From: Microtetraspora fusca
GTDB lineage: Bacteria > Actinomycetota > Actinomycetes > Streptosporangiales > Streptosporangiaceae
DNA length: 64,000 nt
Direction: 5' to 3'
Assembly: GCF_001570365.1 (NCBI RefSeq)
Contig: NZ_BBYK01000062.1
Span: 1-64,000 of the forward strand
The notes beneath the pieces were generated by a model. It saw nothing but the letters and a program-made list of their open reading frames with translations. It made no database searches and was not told the origin of the DNA. The position numbers were made by a program, and so were the translations under genes. This document shows, piece by piece, positions 7,321 through 16,778 of this stretch (the first letter of the stretch is position 1; every line of letters starts with the position of its first letter).

Positions 7321-8214
7321 GTGCCAGGCGGGATCCCGGACACCGCGGCGGCGCCGCTGGCGATCGCCGTGCCGATCCTGGCGGCGTGCCTGACACTGGT
7401 CGCCGCGCGGCGGGCACCGCGCCCCCTGATCGACCTGGTCGCGACCGGGGCGGCCGCCGTGACGGCCTGGCTGACCGGGGCGCTCGTCCTGACCGGGCGG
7501 GGCGGGCGCGGGGCGGCCTGCTGGCTCTTCCTGCTCGCGGCCCTCGCCCTGGCCGGGCTGCCGCCGTTCGGCCCGGGGCTGGGCAAGGCGCTCTCGGAGG
7601 ACGCGGCGGGCGCGGCCGGCCTCTCCTGGCTGACGGTCGTGTTCGTACTCGTCTCGGCGATCACCGGCGGGGCCGTCCTCCGTGCCGGGCTGCGGATCTT
7701 CCTCGGTCTCGGCCGCTGGCTCGGCCCGGTGGAGCGGGAGACGCAGACCGCGGGTGAGGAGCGGCCGGAGACGGAGGCCGCGCTCACCCGGACGCCGCCG
7801 ACCATGCTGGCCGCCATCGCCCTGCTCGTCGCCGGAGGCGCCGCTGCCGGGGTGGCGGTGGGCCTGGTGCCCGGGTTCGCCGCGGCGGCCGGCCGGGCCG
7901 GGCAGATATTCGCCGACCGGGCCGGCTGCCTCGGCCAGGTGCTGTACGGCGCGCCACCGCGTCCACCGCCGCCGGTCGCCGCGCACTGGACCGGTTCCGG
8001 CGTCCTGTACGGCGTGGCGTCCACCCTCCTCGCGGGGGCGGTCGCGCCGGCGGCGCTGTGGCTCCCCTCCGGCGTGCACGAACGGGCGCGGCGGTTGCGC
8101 CCCATCGTGGACCTCCTGCACCGGCTGCACTCCGGCCATCTGGGCGACTACGTCGCGTGGCTGCTGGCCGGCGCCGCCGCCCTCGCGGGGCTGCTGTCCG
8201 CCGTCCCCGGCTGA
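7321..8214 (+). pseudogene. MnhD/NuoL-like proton-translocating subunit lacking its central domain
   Basis: The reading frame (297 residues, GTG start) is open but much shorter than the roughly 500 of MnhD-type proteins. Residues 1-57 look like the usual N-terminus. The protein then jumps straight to LLAALALAGLPPFGPGLGKAL, which in relatives lies near residue 270 and later. The antiporter core helices with the conserved Lys/Glu of the Proton_antipo_M domain are therefore missing. The C-terminal part continues normally, including the ITGGAVLRAGLRIFLGLG helix. An in-frame deletion of about 200 codons is the simplest reading. Subunit A is also absent, so the complex cannot be standard. Confidence 0.6.
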
Positions 8215-8241
8215 GCCGCCGAACACCGCCTTTCGTCCGGG

Positions 8242-9723
8242 TCAGAAGCCCTGGGCGAGGCGATAGTAGGCATGGTTCCAGCGCAGCTCCCTGGACAGCC
8301 CCCGCACGGTGGTCTCGGCGTCGATCATCACCAGCTCCACCCCGAGCATGTCGGCGAAGTCGGCGATCTCCTCGGCGCCGACGGCCGTGGACAGGACGGT
8401 GTGGTGCGGGGCCCCCGCCGTCAGCCATGACTCCGCCGAGGTGCGCAGGTCGGGCCGCGGCCGCCACACCGCCCGCGCGACCGGCAGCCGGGGCAGCGGC
8501 TCCGGCGGGGCCACCACGTCGATCTCGTTCGCGACCAGCCGGAACCGGTCCCCCATGTCGGCCAGACCGACCACGACGGCCGGGCCGGGCGCCGCGTCGA
8601 ACACCAGCCGCACCGGGTCCTCCCGGCCGCCGATGCTCAGCGGGTGGATCTCGCAGGACGGCGTGCCCGCCGCGATCGTCGGGCAGACCTCCAGCATGTG
8701 CGCGCCGAGGATCAGCTCCTCCCCCGGCGTCAGGTGGTAGGTGTAGTCCTCCATGAACGAGGTGCCGCCGGGCAGCCCCTCCGCCATCGCCTTGAGCGTG
8801 CGCAGTAGCACCGAGGTCTTCCAGTCGCCCTCGCCGCCGAAGCCGTACCCGTCGGCCATCAGGCGCTGGACGGCGAGGCCGGGAAGCTGCCGCAGCCCGC
8901 CGAGGTCCTCGAAGTTGGTGGTGAACGCCCGGAACCCGCCGGCGTCGAGGAAGTGGCGCAGCCCCAGCTCGACGCGGGCCGCGTAGCGCAGCGAGTCGTG
9001 CCGCTCCCCGCCCGCGCGCAGCTCCGGGGCGACCCGGTACAGCTCCTCGTACTCGCGGGTGAGCGCGGTGACGTCGGCGTCGGAGGCGGCGTCGACCGCC
9101 TCGACGAGGTCGTTCACGCCATAGGTGTTGACCGAGACGCCGAACCTGAGCTGGGCCTCCACCTTGTCGCCCTCGGTCACGGCGACGTCGCGCATGTTGT
9201 CGCCGAACCGGGCGAGCCGCAGCGTGGCGACCTCGGCGCGCCCGGCGGCGGCCCGCGCCCAGGCGGCGATCCGCGCGACCACCGAGGGGTCGCTGAAGTG
9301 GCCTGCCACGGTCGTGCGGGGCACGCCCAGCCGGGTCTGGACGAAGCCGAACTCCCGGTCGCCGTGCGCGGCCTGGTTGAGGTTCATGAAGTCCATGTCG
9401 ATGGAACTCCACGGCAGCTCGCGGTTAGCCTGCGTGTGCAGGTGCAGCAGCGGCTTCCGCAGCGCGTCCAGCCCGGCGATCCACATCTTGGCCGGGGAGA
9501 ACGTATGCATCCACGCGATCAGGCCGGCGCACCCGTCGTCGGCGTTCGCCTTAAGGCACACTCTGCGGATGGCCGCCGCGTCGGTCAGCACCGGCTTCCA
9601 CTCCACCTCGTGCGGCAAGGCCTCGCCCAGGGCCGCGGCGATGGCCCTGGACTGCTCGGCCACCTGCCGCAGCGTGTCCTCGCCGTACAAACCCTGGCTG
9701 CCGGTCAGGAACCACAGTTTCAC
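8242..9723 (-). CDS. araA: L-arabinose isomerase
   Basis: The 493-residue enzyme converts L-arabinose to L-ribulose. It is collinear with AraA throughout. The metal and catalytic positions are present: Glu in [10 protein letters not shown], Glu in [10 protein letters not shown], His in [11 protein letters not shown] and His in [10 protein letters not shown]. The N-terminus [18 protein letters not shown] is the standard AraA start. It is the last gene of araB-araD-araA, and its ATG overlaps the araD stop codon. Expression is probably controlled from the LacI-type operator at the araB start. Confidence 0.97.
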   Translation of the reverse strand: MKLWFLTGSQGLYGEDTLRQVAEQSRAIAAALGEALPHEVEWKPVLTDAAAIRRVCLKANADDGCAGLIAWMHTFSPAKMWIAGLDALRKPLLHLHTQANRELPWSSIDMDFMNLNQAAHGDREFGFVQTRLGVPRTTVAGHFSDPSVVARIAAWARAAAGRAEVATLRLARFGDNMRDVAVTEGDKVEAQLRFGVSVNTYGVNDLVEAVDAASDADVTALTREYEELYRVAPELRAGGERHDSLRYAARVELGLRHFLDAGGFRAFTTNFEDLGGLRQLPGLAVQRLMADGYGFGGEGDWKTSVLLRTLKAMAEGLPGGTSFMEDYTYHLTPGEELILGAHMLEVCPTIAAGTPSCEIHPLSIGGREDPVRLVFDAAPGPAVVVGLADMGDRFRLVANEIDVVAPPEPLPRLPVARAVWRPRPDLRTSAESWLTAGAPHHTVLSTAVGAEEIADFADMLGVELVMIDAETTVRGLSRELRWNHAYYRLAQGF

Positions 9724-10379
9724 CGGTCACTCCTTTGTCCATAGACGTTCTGGTAGCGGTCGTAAAGGCGGTCGACGTCGGCGGGCGCGATCGGCAGCGG
9801 CTCGCCGAGCTGGCGGGAAAGGTGGACCGTCCGGGCGACGTCCTCGCACATCACAGCCGCCTTGACGGCGGCCTTCGGCGACTCGCCCACGGCGAAGACG
9901 CCGTGGTTGCGCATGAGCACCGCGCGCGAGCGGTGGCCGGAGAGCGTCTCGACGACGCCCCGGCCGATGTCGTCGCCGCCGATCAGGGCGAACGGCCCGA
10001 CCGGGATCGCGCCGCCGAACTCGTCGGCCATCGCGGTGAGCACGCACGGGATCGGCTCGCCGCGCGCCGCCCAGGCCGACGCGTACGTGGAGTGGGTGTG
10101 GACCACGCCGTTCACCTGGGGCATGTGCCGGTACACGTACGCGTGGGCGGCGGTGTCGCTGGACGGCGCGAGCGCGCCCTCCACCGGGGCGCCGTCGAGG
10201 TCGCAGACGACCATCGACCCGGGCGTCAGGTCGTCGTAGGAGACACCGCTCGGCTTGATGACGAAGAGGTCCGCGCCGGGCAGGCGGCCGGAGACGTTGC
10301 CCGCCGTCCAGGCGACCAGGTTGTTGCGCACCAGCTCGGCGTGCAGCCCGCAGACGGTCTCCCTCAGTTCCTCGATCAT
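9720..10379 (-). CDS. araD: L-ribulose-5-phosphate 4-epimerase
   Basis: The 219-residue class II aldolase/adducin fold enzyme makes D-xylulose-5-phosphate from L-ribulose-5-phosphate. Visible motifs are [19 protein letters not shown], the zinc site [13 protein letters not shown] and the third zinc His in [10 protein letters not shown]. Length and motifs are complete. It overlaps araB (ATGA) upstream and araA downstream by 4 bp each, so the three are translationally coupled. Confidence 0.95.
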   Translation of the reverse strand: MIEELRETVCGLHAELVRNNLVAWTAGNVSGRLPGADLFVIKPSGVSYDDLTPGSMVVCDLDGAPVEGALAPSSDTAAHAYVYRHMPQVNGVVHTHSTYASAWAARGEPIPCVLTAMADEFGGAIPVGPFALIGGDDIGRGVVETLSGHRSRAVLMRNHGVFAVGESPKAAVKAAVMCEDVARTVHLSRQLGEPLPIAPADVDRLYDRYQNVYGQRSDR

Positions 10380-12022
10380 GCGCCGGCCTCGTTCCTGATC
10401 GAGCGGAGCCGGTGCAGCAGCCCGCCGTCCGCGAAGTGGTCGTGCAGCCGGCGGTACTCGGCGTACAGCCGGTCGTAGGCATCGGCCCGCTCCGCGTCGG
10501 GCACGTAGGCGGCGGCCTCGCGCTTGCCCATGGCCGCCGCGGCGGCGACAACGTTCGGGTACGCCCCGGCGGCGACGGCGGCGTGGATGGCCGACCCGAG
10601 CGCCGGCCCCTGCTCGGAGCCGATCACCGACAGGGGGCGGCGCAGCACGTCGGCGTAGACCTGGAGGAGGAAGGGGTTCCTCAGCAGCCCGCCCGCGACG
10701 ACGAACTCCTCCACGGGCACGCCCGCCGCCTCGAACGCCTCAACGATCGTGCGGGCGCCGAAGGCGGTGCCCTCGATGAGCGCCCGGTAGACGTCCTCGG
10801 GCCGGGTGGCCAGCGTCTGCCCGGCGATGACGCCGGAGAGGTTGTGGTCCACCAGCACCGAGCGGTTGCCCCCGTGCCAGTCGAGCGCGACCAGGCCGTG
10901 CGCGCCGACCCGCTGCGCGGCGGCCAGCTCGGTCAGGTGCTCGTGAAGCGTCAGCCCCCGGGCCACCGCCCGCTCCGCGTACGCGGCGGGCACGGAGGTC
11001 TCGACGAACCAGGCGAAGATGTCCCCGACGGCGGACTGCCCGGCCTCGTATCCCCACAGACCCGGCACGATGCCGTCGCGCACCACGCCGCACATGCCGG
11101 GCACCTCGGCGAGCCGGTCCGACGGCATGATGTGGCAGGTCGAGGTGCCCATGATGGCGACCATCTGGCCGGGCCGTACAGCGTCGGCGGCGGCGGCGGT
11201 GACGTGCGCATCCACGTTGCCCACGGCCACCGCGACGCCCTCGGGCAGCCCGGTCCACCTGGCGGCCCGGGCGGTCAGCCGACCGGCCAGGCCGCCGAGC
11301 GGCGCGAGCTCCCGGCCGAGCTTGCCGGTGAACCCGGCGAAGGCGGGATTGAGCGCGGCCAGGAAGCCCTCGGAGGGGTAACCGCCGTCTTGGAAGATCC
11401 CCTTGTACCCGGCGGTGCAGACGTTGCGGGTCTCCGCGCCGGTGAGCTGCCAGACGATCCAGTCGGCCGCCTCGATCCACCGCTCGGCCTCCGCGTACGT
11501 CTCGGGGTCCTCCTCCAGGACCTGCAGGGCCTTGGCGAACTCCCACTCGGAGGAGATCTTGCCGCCGTACCTGGCCAGCCAGGGCTCGCCGCGCTCGGCG
11601 GCGAGGGCGTTGATCCGGTCGGCGTGCGGCTGGGCGGCGTGGTGCTTCCAGAGCTTGGGCCAGGCGTGCGGCCGCTCGGGGGTGATCTCGCACAGCGGGG
11701 TGCCGTCGGCGGTGGCGGGCAGCACCGTGCAGGCGGTGAAGTCGGTCCCGATGCCGACCACCCGCGACGCGGGGACGCCCGAGGCGGCGAGGGCCTCCGG
11801 GACCGCCGTGCGCAGCACGTCGATCCAGTCTTGGGGCGACTGGAGCGCCCAGTCCGGGCCGAGCCGGACGCCGCCGGGCAGCTCGTCCTCGATCACCCGG
11901 TGGGCGTACTCGTGGACGGCGGCGCCCAGCTCGGCGCCGTCGCTCACCCGGACGACGACGGCGCGGCCGGACAGCGTGCCGAAGTCGACGCCGACGACGT
12001 AACACTCGCTGTTAGCGTTCAC
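10376..12022 (-). CDS. araB: L-ribulokinase
   Basis: The 548-residue FGGY-family kinase phosphorylates L-ribulose with ATP. The N-terminal phosphate loop region is VGVDFGTLSGRAVVV. It also has IGTDFTACTVLP, the GNVDAHV and MGTSTCHIM segments typical of AraB, and the C-terminal nucleotide-binding VVAGGLLRNPF. It is the first gene of araBDA. The GTG start and following codons (GTG AAC GCT AAC A) coincide with a LacI-type operator, so the start codon lies inside the regulator site. A terminator hairpin at 12058-12088 separates it from the transporter operon. Confidence 0.96.
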   Translation of the reverse strand: MNANSECYVVGVDFGTLSGRAVVVRVSDGAELGAAVHEYAHRVIEDELPGGVRLGPDWALQSPQDWIDVLRTAVPEALAASGVPASRVVGIGTDFTACTVLPATADGTPLCEITPERPHAWPKLWKHHAAQPHADRINALAAERGEPWLARYGGKISSEWEFAKALQVLEEDPETYAEAERWIEAADWIVWQLTGAETRNVCTAGYKGIFQDGGYPSEGFLAALNPAFAGFTGKLGRELAPLGGLAGRLTARAARWTGLPEGVAVAVGNVDAHVTAAAADAVRPGQMVAIMGTSTCHIMPSDRLAEVPGMCGVVRDGIVPGLWGYEAGQSAVGDIFAWFVETSVPAAYAERAVARGLTLHEHLTELAAAQRVGAHGLVALDWHGGNRSVLVDHNLSGVIAGQTLATRPEDVYRALIEGTAFGARTIVEAFEAAGVPVEEFVVAGGLLRNPFLLQVYADVLRRPLSVIGSEQGPALGSAIHAAVAAGAYPNVVAAAAAMGKREAAAYVPDAERADAYDRLYAEYRRLHDHFADGGLLHRLRSIRNEAGA

Positions 12023-12023
12023 A
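12010..12023. promoter_or_regulatory. LacI-type operator overlapping the araB start codon
   Basis: Read on the minus strand, the 14 bp are TGTGAACGCTAACA. They are identical to the site upstream of the LacI gene (17834-17847) and one base different from the site upstream of the binding-protein gene (16720-16733). GTG at 12022-12020 inside it is the araB start. Binding here could block both transcription and access of the ribosome. Site identity is seen; binding is inferred. Confidence 0.7.
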
Positions 12024-12057
12024 TGGGCTCCATGGGGAAGATGGGGGGAGGCGGCCC

Positions 12058-12088
12058 GCGTCCGGCGGGGAGGTTCCCCGCCGGACGC
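12058..12088 (-). terminator. GC-rich terminator hairpin after the arabinose transporter operon
   Basis: There is a perfect 14-bp stem (12058-12071 with 12075-12088) and a 3-nt loop, 7 bp after the stop of the last permease gene and 36 bp before araB. There is no clear T tract, as is common in high-GC actinobacteria. Confidence 0.7.
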
Positions 12089-12094
12089 CGAGGG

Positions 12095-13090
12095 TCACCG
12101 GCGGCGCGCGCCGATCAGGCGCTGCAGCAGGATGAAGGCGAACAGCAGCAGGCCGATGAAGATCTTGGTCCACCAGGAGCTCAGCGTGCCCTCGAAGCTG
12201 ATGATCGTCTGGATCAGGCCGAGCACCAGCACACCGAGCACCGTGCCGAGCAGGTAGCCCGAGCCACCGGTCAGCAGCGTGCCGCCGATGACGACCGCCG
12301 CGATCGCGTCCAACTCCATGCCGACCGCGTGCAGGCCGTACCCGGAGAGCATGTAGAAGGACAGCAGCACGCCGCCGAGCGCGGAGCAGAAGCCGCTGAC
12401 CGTGTAGACGGCGATCTTCGTCCGAGCCACCGGGAGGCCCATGAGCAGCGCGGACTGCTCGCTGCCGCCGACGGCGTAGACGTCGCGGCCGAGGCGCGTG
12501 TAGTGCAGCACGTACGCCGCGACGGCCACCACGACCAGCGCGACGACCACGCTCGGCGAGATCCACAGGCCGCCGCCGAGGCGGATCTTCGTCTGGGCGA
12601 GCGCGGTGAAGGCCGGATCGGTGATCGAGATCGACTCGGTGCCGATCGTGTAGCACAGGCCGCGGGCCAGGAACATCCCGGCGAGCGTCACGATGAACGG
12701 CTGGATCTCGAAGTAGTGGATGATCGCGCCCATCGCCAGGCCGAGCGCCGCGCCGACGGCCAGGACCAGCGCGATCACCGCCGGGGCGGGCCAGCCGTGG
12801 CCGGTGAGCAGCGTCGCAGAGATCATCGTGGACAGCGCCACCACCGATCCCACCGACAGGTCGATGCCGCCGGTGAGGATCACGAAGGTCATGCCGACCG
12901 CGACCACCAGCAGGAAGGCGTTGTCGACGAAGACGTTCAGCACCACCTGGCCGTCGGCGAAGCCGCGGTAGCGCACGCCGCCCGCGACGAACATCGCCGC
13001 GAACAGCCCGGCGGTGACCAGGACGGGCACGTACTTCCTCGGGATCGTCCGCGCGAGCCGGCGGCGGCCGGCCAGGAGGGCGGCGCTCAT
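12095..13090 (-). CDS. Sugar ABC transporter permease (YjfF/AraH type)
   Basis: The 331-residue integral membrane protein belongs to the RbsC/AraH permease family (BPD_transp_2), with about nine hydrophobic segments. The conserved GMTFVILTGGIDLSVGSVVAL block is near residue 70, and ELDAIAAVVIGGT is near residue 250. The start ATG at 13090 overlaps the stop of the preceding permease. A longer reading frame exists but would extend into that gene. With the second permease, ATPase and binding protein it forms a YtfQRT-YjfF-type importer, here probably for L-arabinose. Confidence 0.9.
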   Translation of the reverse strand: MSAALLAGRRRLARTIPRKYVPVLVTAGLFAAMFVAGGVRYRGFADGQVVLNVFVDNAFLLVVAVGMTFVILTGGIDLSVGSVVALSTMISATLLTGHGWPAPAVIALVLAVGAALGLAMGAIIHYFEIQPFIVTLAGMFLARGLCYTIGTESISITDPAFTALAQTKIRLGGGLWISPSVVVALVVVAVAAYVLHYTRLGRDVYAVGGSEQSALLMGLPVARTKIAVYTVSGFCSALGGVLLSFYMLSGYGLHAVGMELDAIAAVVIGGTLLTGGSGYLLGTVLGVLVLGLIQTIISFEGTLSSWWTKIFIGLLLFAFILLQRLIGARRR

Positions 13091-14133
13091 GCCGTCACCT
13101 TCACCTTCTCGTCGGCCGCCGGGCGCGGGCTCGCGGTGCGCGCGCGGCGGTGGAACGCCTTCTTCCTGAAGGCCGGGGACTGCACCAGGCACACGACCGT
13201 CACCACGAGCGCCTTGAACAGCAGCGTCGTCTCCGGGGGGACGCCGATGGAGTAGATCGTGGTGGTCAGCGTCTGGATGATCAGCGCGCCCAGGACGGTG
13301 CCGCCGAGCGAGAACCGGCCGCCCGCCAGGGACGTGCCGCCGATGACCACGGCGAGGATGGCGTCCAGCTCTATCCAGAGCCCGGCGTTGTTGCCGTCCG
13401 CGCTGGAGACGTTGGAGCTGATCATCAGCCCGGCGATGCCCGCGCACAGCGCGCAGAAGGCGTACACCGTCACGATCAGGCCGCGGGAGCGGATGCCGGC
13501 CAGCCGGCTCGCCTCGGCGTTGCCGCCGACCGACTCGATCAGCAGGCCGAGGGCCAGCCGCCGGGTCAGGAACGCGGTCAGCGCGAGCACCGCGGCCACC
13601 ACGATGATCCCGAACGGCAGGGTCAGCCAGTAGCCGCCGCCGATCAGCTTGTACGGTGCGCTGTTGACCGTGATGATCTGCCCGTCCGTGACGAGCTGGG
13701 CCAGGCCGCGCCCGGCCACCATGAGGATCAGCGTGGCGACGATCGGCTGGATGCCCGCCCCGGCGACGAGGAAGCCGTTCCAGGCGCCGAGGGCGAGCGA
13801 GAGCGCCAGCGCGACGCCTATGGCCGCCAGCACGCCGCCGGTCGAGCCCTGGTCGTCCAGGTCGCTGATCCGCAGGCAGGCGAGCGCGCCGGCGATCGCC
13901 ACGACCGAGCCGACCGACAGGTCGATGCCGCCGGTGGCGATGACCAGCGTCATGCCGGCTGCCACCAGGATCAGCGGCGCGCCGAAGCGGACGACGTCGA
14001 TCAGGCTCCCGTACAGGTGCCCGTCCTTCATCTGGACGGAGAAGAAGTGGTCGGTGAAGACCAGGTTGAGCAGCAGCAGCCCGGCCAGAGTGACCGCCGG
14101 CCAGAACAGGCGATGCCTCACGACCGCGTTCAT
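13087..14133 (-). CDS. Sugar ABC transporter permease (YtfT/AraH type)
   Basis: The 348-residue permease has the family block GMTLVIATGGIDLSVGSVVAI and the second conserved segment ELDAILAVVIGGTSLAGGRFS. It has an extended charged cytoplasmic tail (RKKAFHRRART... to EKVKVTA). Its ATG (14133) overlaps the ATPase stop codon. Two different permeases in one operon imply a heterodimeric channel, as in the E. coli YtfT/YjfF pair. Confidence 0.9.
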   Translation of the reverse strand: MNAVVRHRLFWPAVTLAGLLLLNLVFTDHFFSVQMKDGHLYGSLIDVVRFGAPLILVAAGMTLVIATGGIDLSVGSVVAIAGALACLRISDLDDQGSTGGVLAAIGVALALSLALGAWNGFLVAGAGIQPIVATLILMVAGRGLAQLVTDGQIITVNSAPYKLIGGGYWLTLPFGIIVVAAVLALTAFLTRRLALGLLIESVGGNAEASRLAGIRSRGLIVTVYAFCALCAGIAGLMISSNVSSADGNNAGLWIELDAILAVVIGGTSLAGGRFSLGGTVLGALIIQTLTTTIYSIGVPPETTLLFKALVVTVVCLVQSPAFRKKAFHRRARTASPRPAADEKVKVTA

Positions 14134-15641
14134 GACCGGGCTCCGCTCGCGATCGTCTCCATCAGGACCTCCGTGGTCAGGCCGGAGTCGTTCTCCAGCT
14201 CGGCGACGAGCCGCCGGTCGCGCAGCACGCCGACCTTGTGGCTCAGCCGCAGCACCTCCTCCAGCTCGGCGGAGATGTACAGCACGGCCATGCCGCCGTC
14301 GGACAGCTCCGCGACCAGGCGCTGGATCTCCGCCTTCGCCCCGACGTCGATGCCCCGGGTCGGCTCGTCGAGGATGAGCAGGCGGGGCTCCAGGATGAGC
14401 CAGCGGGCGAGCAGCACCTTCTGCTGGTTGCCGCCGCTGAGGTTCTTGACGAGCTGCTCGGGATCGGCCGGGCGGATGTTCAGCGCGGAGACGTACCGGG
14501 CCACCAGCTCGTCCTGCTTGCGACGGGACAGCGGCCGGGTCCAGCCGCGCGCCGCCTGCAGGGCGAGGATCAGGTTCTCCCGCACGGTGAGGTCGGGGAC
14601 GAGGCCCTCGGCCCGCCGGTTCTCCGAGCAGAACGCGATCCCGTGCCCCATCGCGGCCCGGGGCGTGCGCAACCCGGCGGGACGCCCCGCGACGGCCACC
14701 GAGCCGGTGCCGGCGTGGTCGGCGCCGAACAGCAGCCGGGCGAGCTCCGTCCGGCCCGAGCCGAGCAGCCCGGCCAGCCCGACGACCTCGCCCTCCCTGA
14801 TGGTGAGCGTGAACGGCTCGATCGCGCCGGCCCGGCCCAGCTCGCGGGCCTCCACCAGCGGCTCGCCCCCGCGGGCGGGCGGCCTGCCCTCCAGCTCCTC
14901 CAGATCGGCCAGCTCGCGGCCGATCATCTTGGCCACCAGCTCGACCTGGGACAGCTCGGCGGTCGGGTACTCGCCGACCAGCCGCCCGTTCCTGAGGATC
15001 GTCATCCGGTCGGAGATCTCGTAGATCTGGTCGAGGAAGTGGGAGACGAACAGGATCGCGATGCCCTGCTCCTTGAGCCGGCGCATGACCCGGAAGAGCT
15101 GGGCGACCTCGCCCGTGTCGAGGCTGGACGTGGGCTCGTCGAGGATCAGCACCCGCGCCTCGACCGCCACCGCCCGTGCGATGGCCACCATCTGCTGGAC
15201 GGCCAGCGAGTACGACGACAGCGGCAGCGTCACGTCGATGTCCAGGTCGAGCCCGGCCAGCAGCTCGGCGGCCCGCCTGCGGACCTCCTTCCACCGGATG
15301 CGGCCCAGCCGCCGGGGCTCGCGGCCGATGAACACGTTCTCCGCCACCGACAGGTTGGGGCAGAGGTTGACTTCCTGGTACACCGTGCTGATCCCGGCCT
15401 GCTGGGCGGCCAGCGGCCCGCTGAACGCCACAGGCCGCCCGTCCAGCTCGATCTCGCCCGCGTCGACGCCGTGCACGCCGGTCAGCACCTTGATCAGGGT
15501 GGACTTCCCGGCGCCGTTCTCGCCCATCAGGGCGTGGACCTCGCCCGGCAGCAGCCGGAAGTCGACGCCGTCCAGCGCCTTCACGCCGGGGAACTCTTTG
15601 CCGATCCCGCTCATCCGCAGGATCGGCCGGGGTGCGGTCAT
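14130..15641 (-). CDS. Sugar ABC transporter ATP-binding protein (two-domain, YtfR/AraG type)
   Basis: The 503-residue protein contains two ABC domains in tandem. The first has Walker A GENGAGKSTL (about residue 41), a signature-region variant SSYSLAVQQ and Walker B VLILDEPTS. The second has a degenerate P-loop GLLGSGRTEL, the signature LSGGNQQKV and Walker B LLILDEPTRG. This pattern, with a non-canonical P-loop in the second half, is usual for RbsA/AraG proteins. It powers sugar import and lies between the binding-protein gene and the two permeases. Confidence 0.94.
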   Translation of the reverse strand: MTAPRPILRMSGIGKEFPGVKALDGVDFRLLPGEVHALMGENGAGKSTLIKVLTGVHGVDAGEIELDGRPVAFSGPLAAQQAGISTVYQEVNLCPNLSVAENVFIGREPRRLGRIRWKEVRRRAAELLAGLDLDIDVTLPLSSYSLAVQQMVAIARAVAVEARVLILDEPTSSLDTGEVAQLFRVMRRLKEQGIAILFVSHFLDQIYEISDRMTILRNGRLVGEYPTAELSQVELVAKMIGRELADLEELEGRPPARGGEPLVEARELGRAGAIEPFTLTIREGEVVGLAGLLGSGRTELARLLFGADHAGTGSVAVAGRPAGLRTPRAAMGHGIAFCSENRRAEGLVPDLTVRENLILALQAARGWTRPLSRRKQDELVARYVSALNIRPADPEQLVKNLSGGNQQKVLLARWLILEPRLLILDEPTRGIDVGAKAEIQRLVAELSDGGMAVLYISAELEEVLRLSHKVGVLRDRRLVAELENDSGLTTEVLMETIASGARS

Positions 15642-15722
15642 GCGGCGCCCCTCTCCTCTTCCTTCATCCCGTCACCGGAGTCGCGGCGGCGCCGGGGCCA
15701 GCGCCCCGGCGCCTCGGTCGGG

Positions 15723-16700
15723 TCAGTACTGGCGGGTGGGCAGGGCCTGCTTGGCCTGCTCCTGGGTGAAGGTGGTCTCCTCGGTGACCACGCGGGCCGG
15801 CACCTGCTCGCCCTTGACGACCTTCTTGGCCAGATCCATGAGCTGGGGGCCGAGCAGCGGGCTGCACTCGACGATGTAGTTGATCTTTCCGTCGGCCAGC
15901 GCCTGCATGCCGTCGTGCACCGCGTCCACCGTGATGATCTTGATGTCCTTGCCCGGGACCTTGCCCGCGCCCTCGATCGCCTCGATGGCGCCGAGGCCCA
16001 TGTCGTCGTTGTGCGCGTACAGCACGTCGATCTTCGGGTTGGCCTTGAGGAAGGCCTCCATGACCTCCTTGCCCTTGGCCCGGGTGAAGTCGCCGGACTG
16101 CGAGGCGATGACGTTGAACTTGGAGTCGGCGGAGACGACCTCGGCGAAGCCCGCCTTGCGGTCGTTGGCCGGGGCGGATCCGGTGGTGCCCTGCAACTCG
16201 ACGATGTTCACCGGGTCCTTGCTGTCCTTGTACTCCTCGACCAGCCACTTGCCGGCCTTGCGGCCCTCCTCGATGAAGTCGGAGCCCAGGAAGGTCTTGT
16301 ACAGGCTGGTGTCCTTCGAGTCGACCGCCCGGTCGGTGAGGATGACAGGGATGTTCGCGTCCTTGGCCTCCTTCAGCACCGTGTCCCAGCCGGACTCGAC
16401 GACCGGCGAGAAGGCGATGACGTCCACCTTCTGCTGGATGTAGGACCGGATCGCCTTGATCTGGTTCTCCTGCTTCTGCTGCGCGTCCGAGAACTTCAGC
16501 TCGACCCCGGCGCTCTTCGCCGACTCCTGGACGGACTTGGTGTTGGCGGTCCGCCAGCCGCTCTCAGCGCCGACCTGGGCGAACCCCATCACGAGCGCTC
16601 CGTCGCCGCCCTTGGCGGCCGAGCCGTCGCCGCCGCCGCACGCGGTCAGCGTCAGAGCGGTGGCGCCGGCCAGAACCAGCGCCGAGATCCTCTTCAACAC
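15723..16700 (-). CDS. Sugar-binding lipoprotein of the arabinose-locus ABC importer (YtfQ type)
   Basis: The 325-residue precursor has a lipoprotein signal peptide with lipobox LTAC (Cys at about residue 21). A periplasmic-binding-protein fold of the ribose/galactofuranose class follows (FAQVGAESGWRTANTKSVQ, VIAFSPVVESGWD, YAHNDDMGLGAIEAI). It captures the sugar outside the membrane. It is the first gene of the transporter operon. A LacI-type operator (16720-16733) lies 20 bp upstream of its ATG, so it should be repressed by the adjacent LacI protein. The natural ligand (arabinose or an arabinofuranoside) is inferred from context. Confidence 0.93.
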   Translation of the reverse strand: MLKRISALVLAGATALTLTACGGGDGSAAKGGDGALVMGFAQVGAESGWRTANTKSVQESAKSAGVELKFSDAQQKQENQIKAIRSYIQQKVDVIAFSPVVESGWDTVLKEAKDANIPVILTDRAVDSKDTSLYKTFLGSDFIEEGRKAGKWLVEEYKDSKDPVNIVELQGTTGSAPANDRKAGFAEVVSADSKFNVIASQSGDFTRAKGKEVMEAFLKANPKIDVLYAHNDDMGLGAIEAIEGAGKVPGKDIKIITVDAVHDGMQALADGKINYIVECSPLLGPQLMDLAKKVVKGEQVPARVVTEETTFTQEQAKQALPTRQY

Positions 16701-16719
16701 GGTGGGGGGTCCTTTCTTC

Positions 16720-16733
16720 TGTGAGCGCTAACA
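16720..16733. promoter_or_regulatory. LacI-type operator upstream of the binding-protein gene
   Basis: TGTGAGCGCTAACA, a near-palindrome centred on GCGC, is placed between the divergent-side leader and the start of the transporter operon. It shares its core with four other sites in the window. Confidence 0.7.
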
Positions 16734-16778
16734 GGCCGCGTCGCGACCCGGCGCTCCGGGGGGTCATCTCTCGTACGG

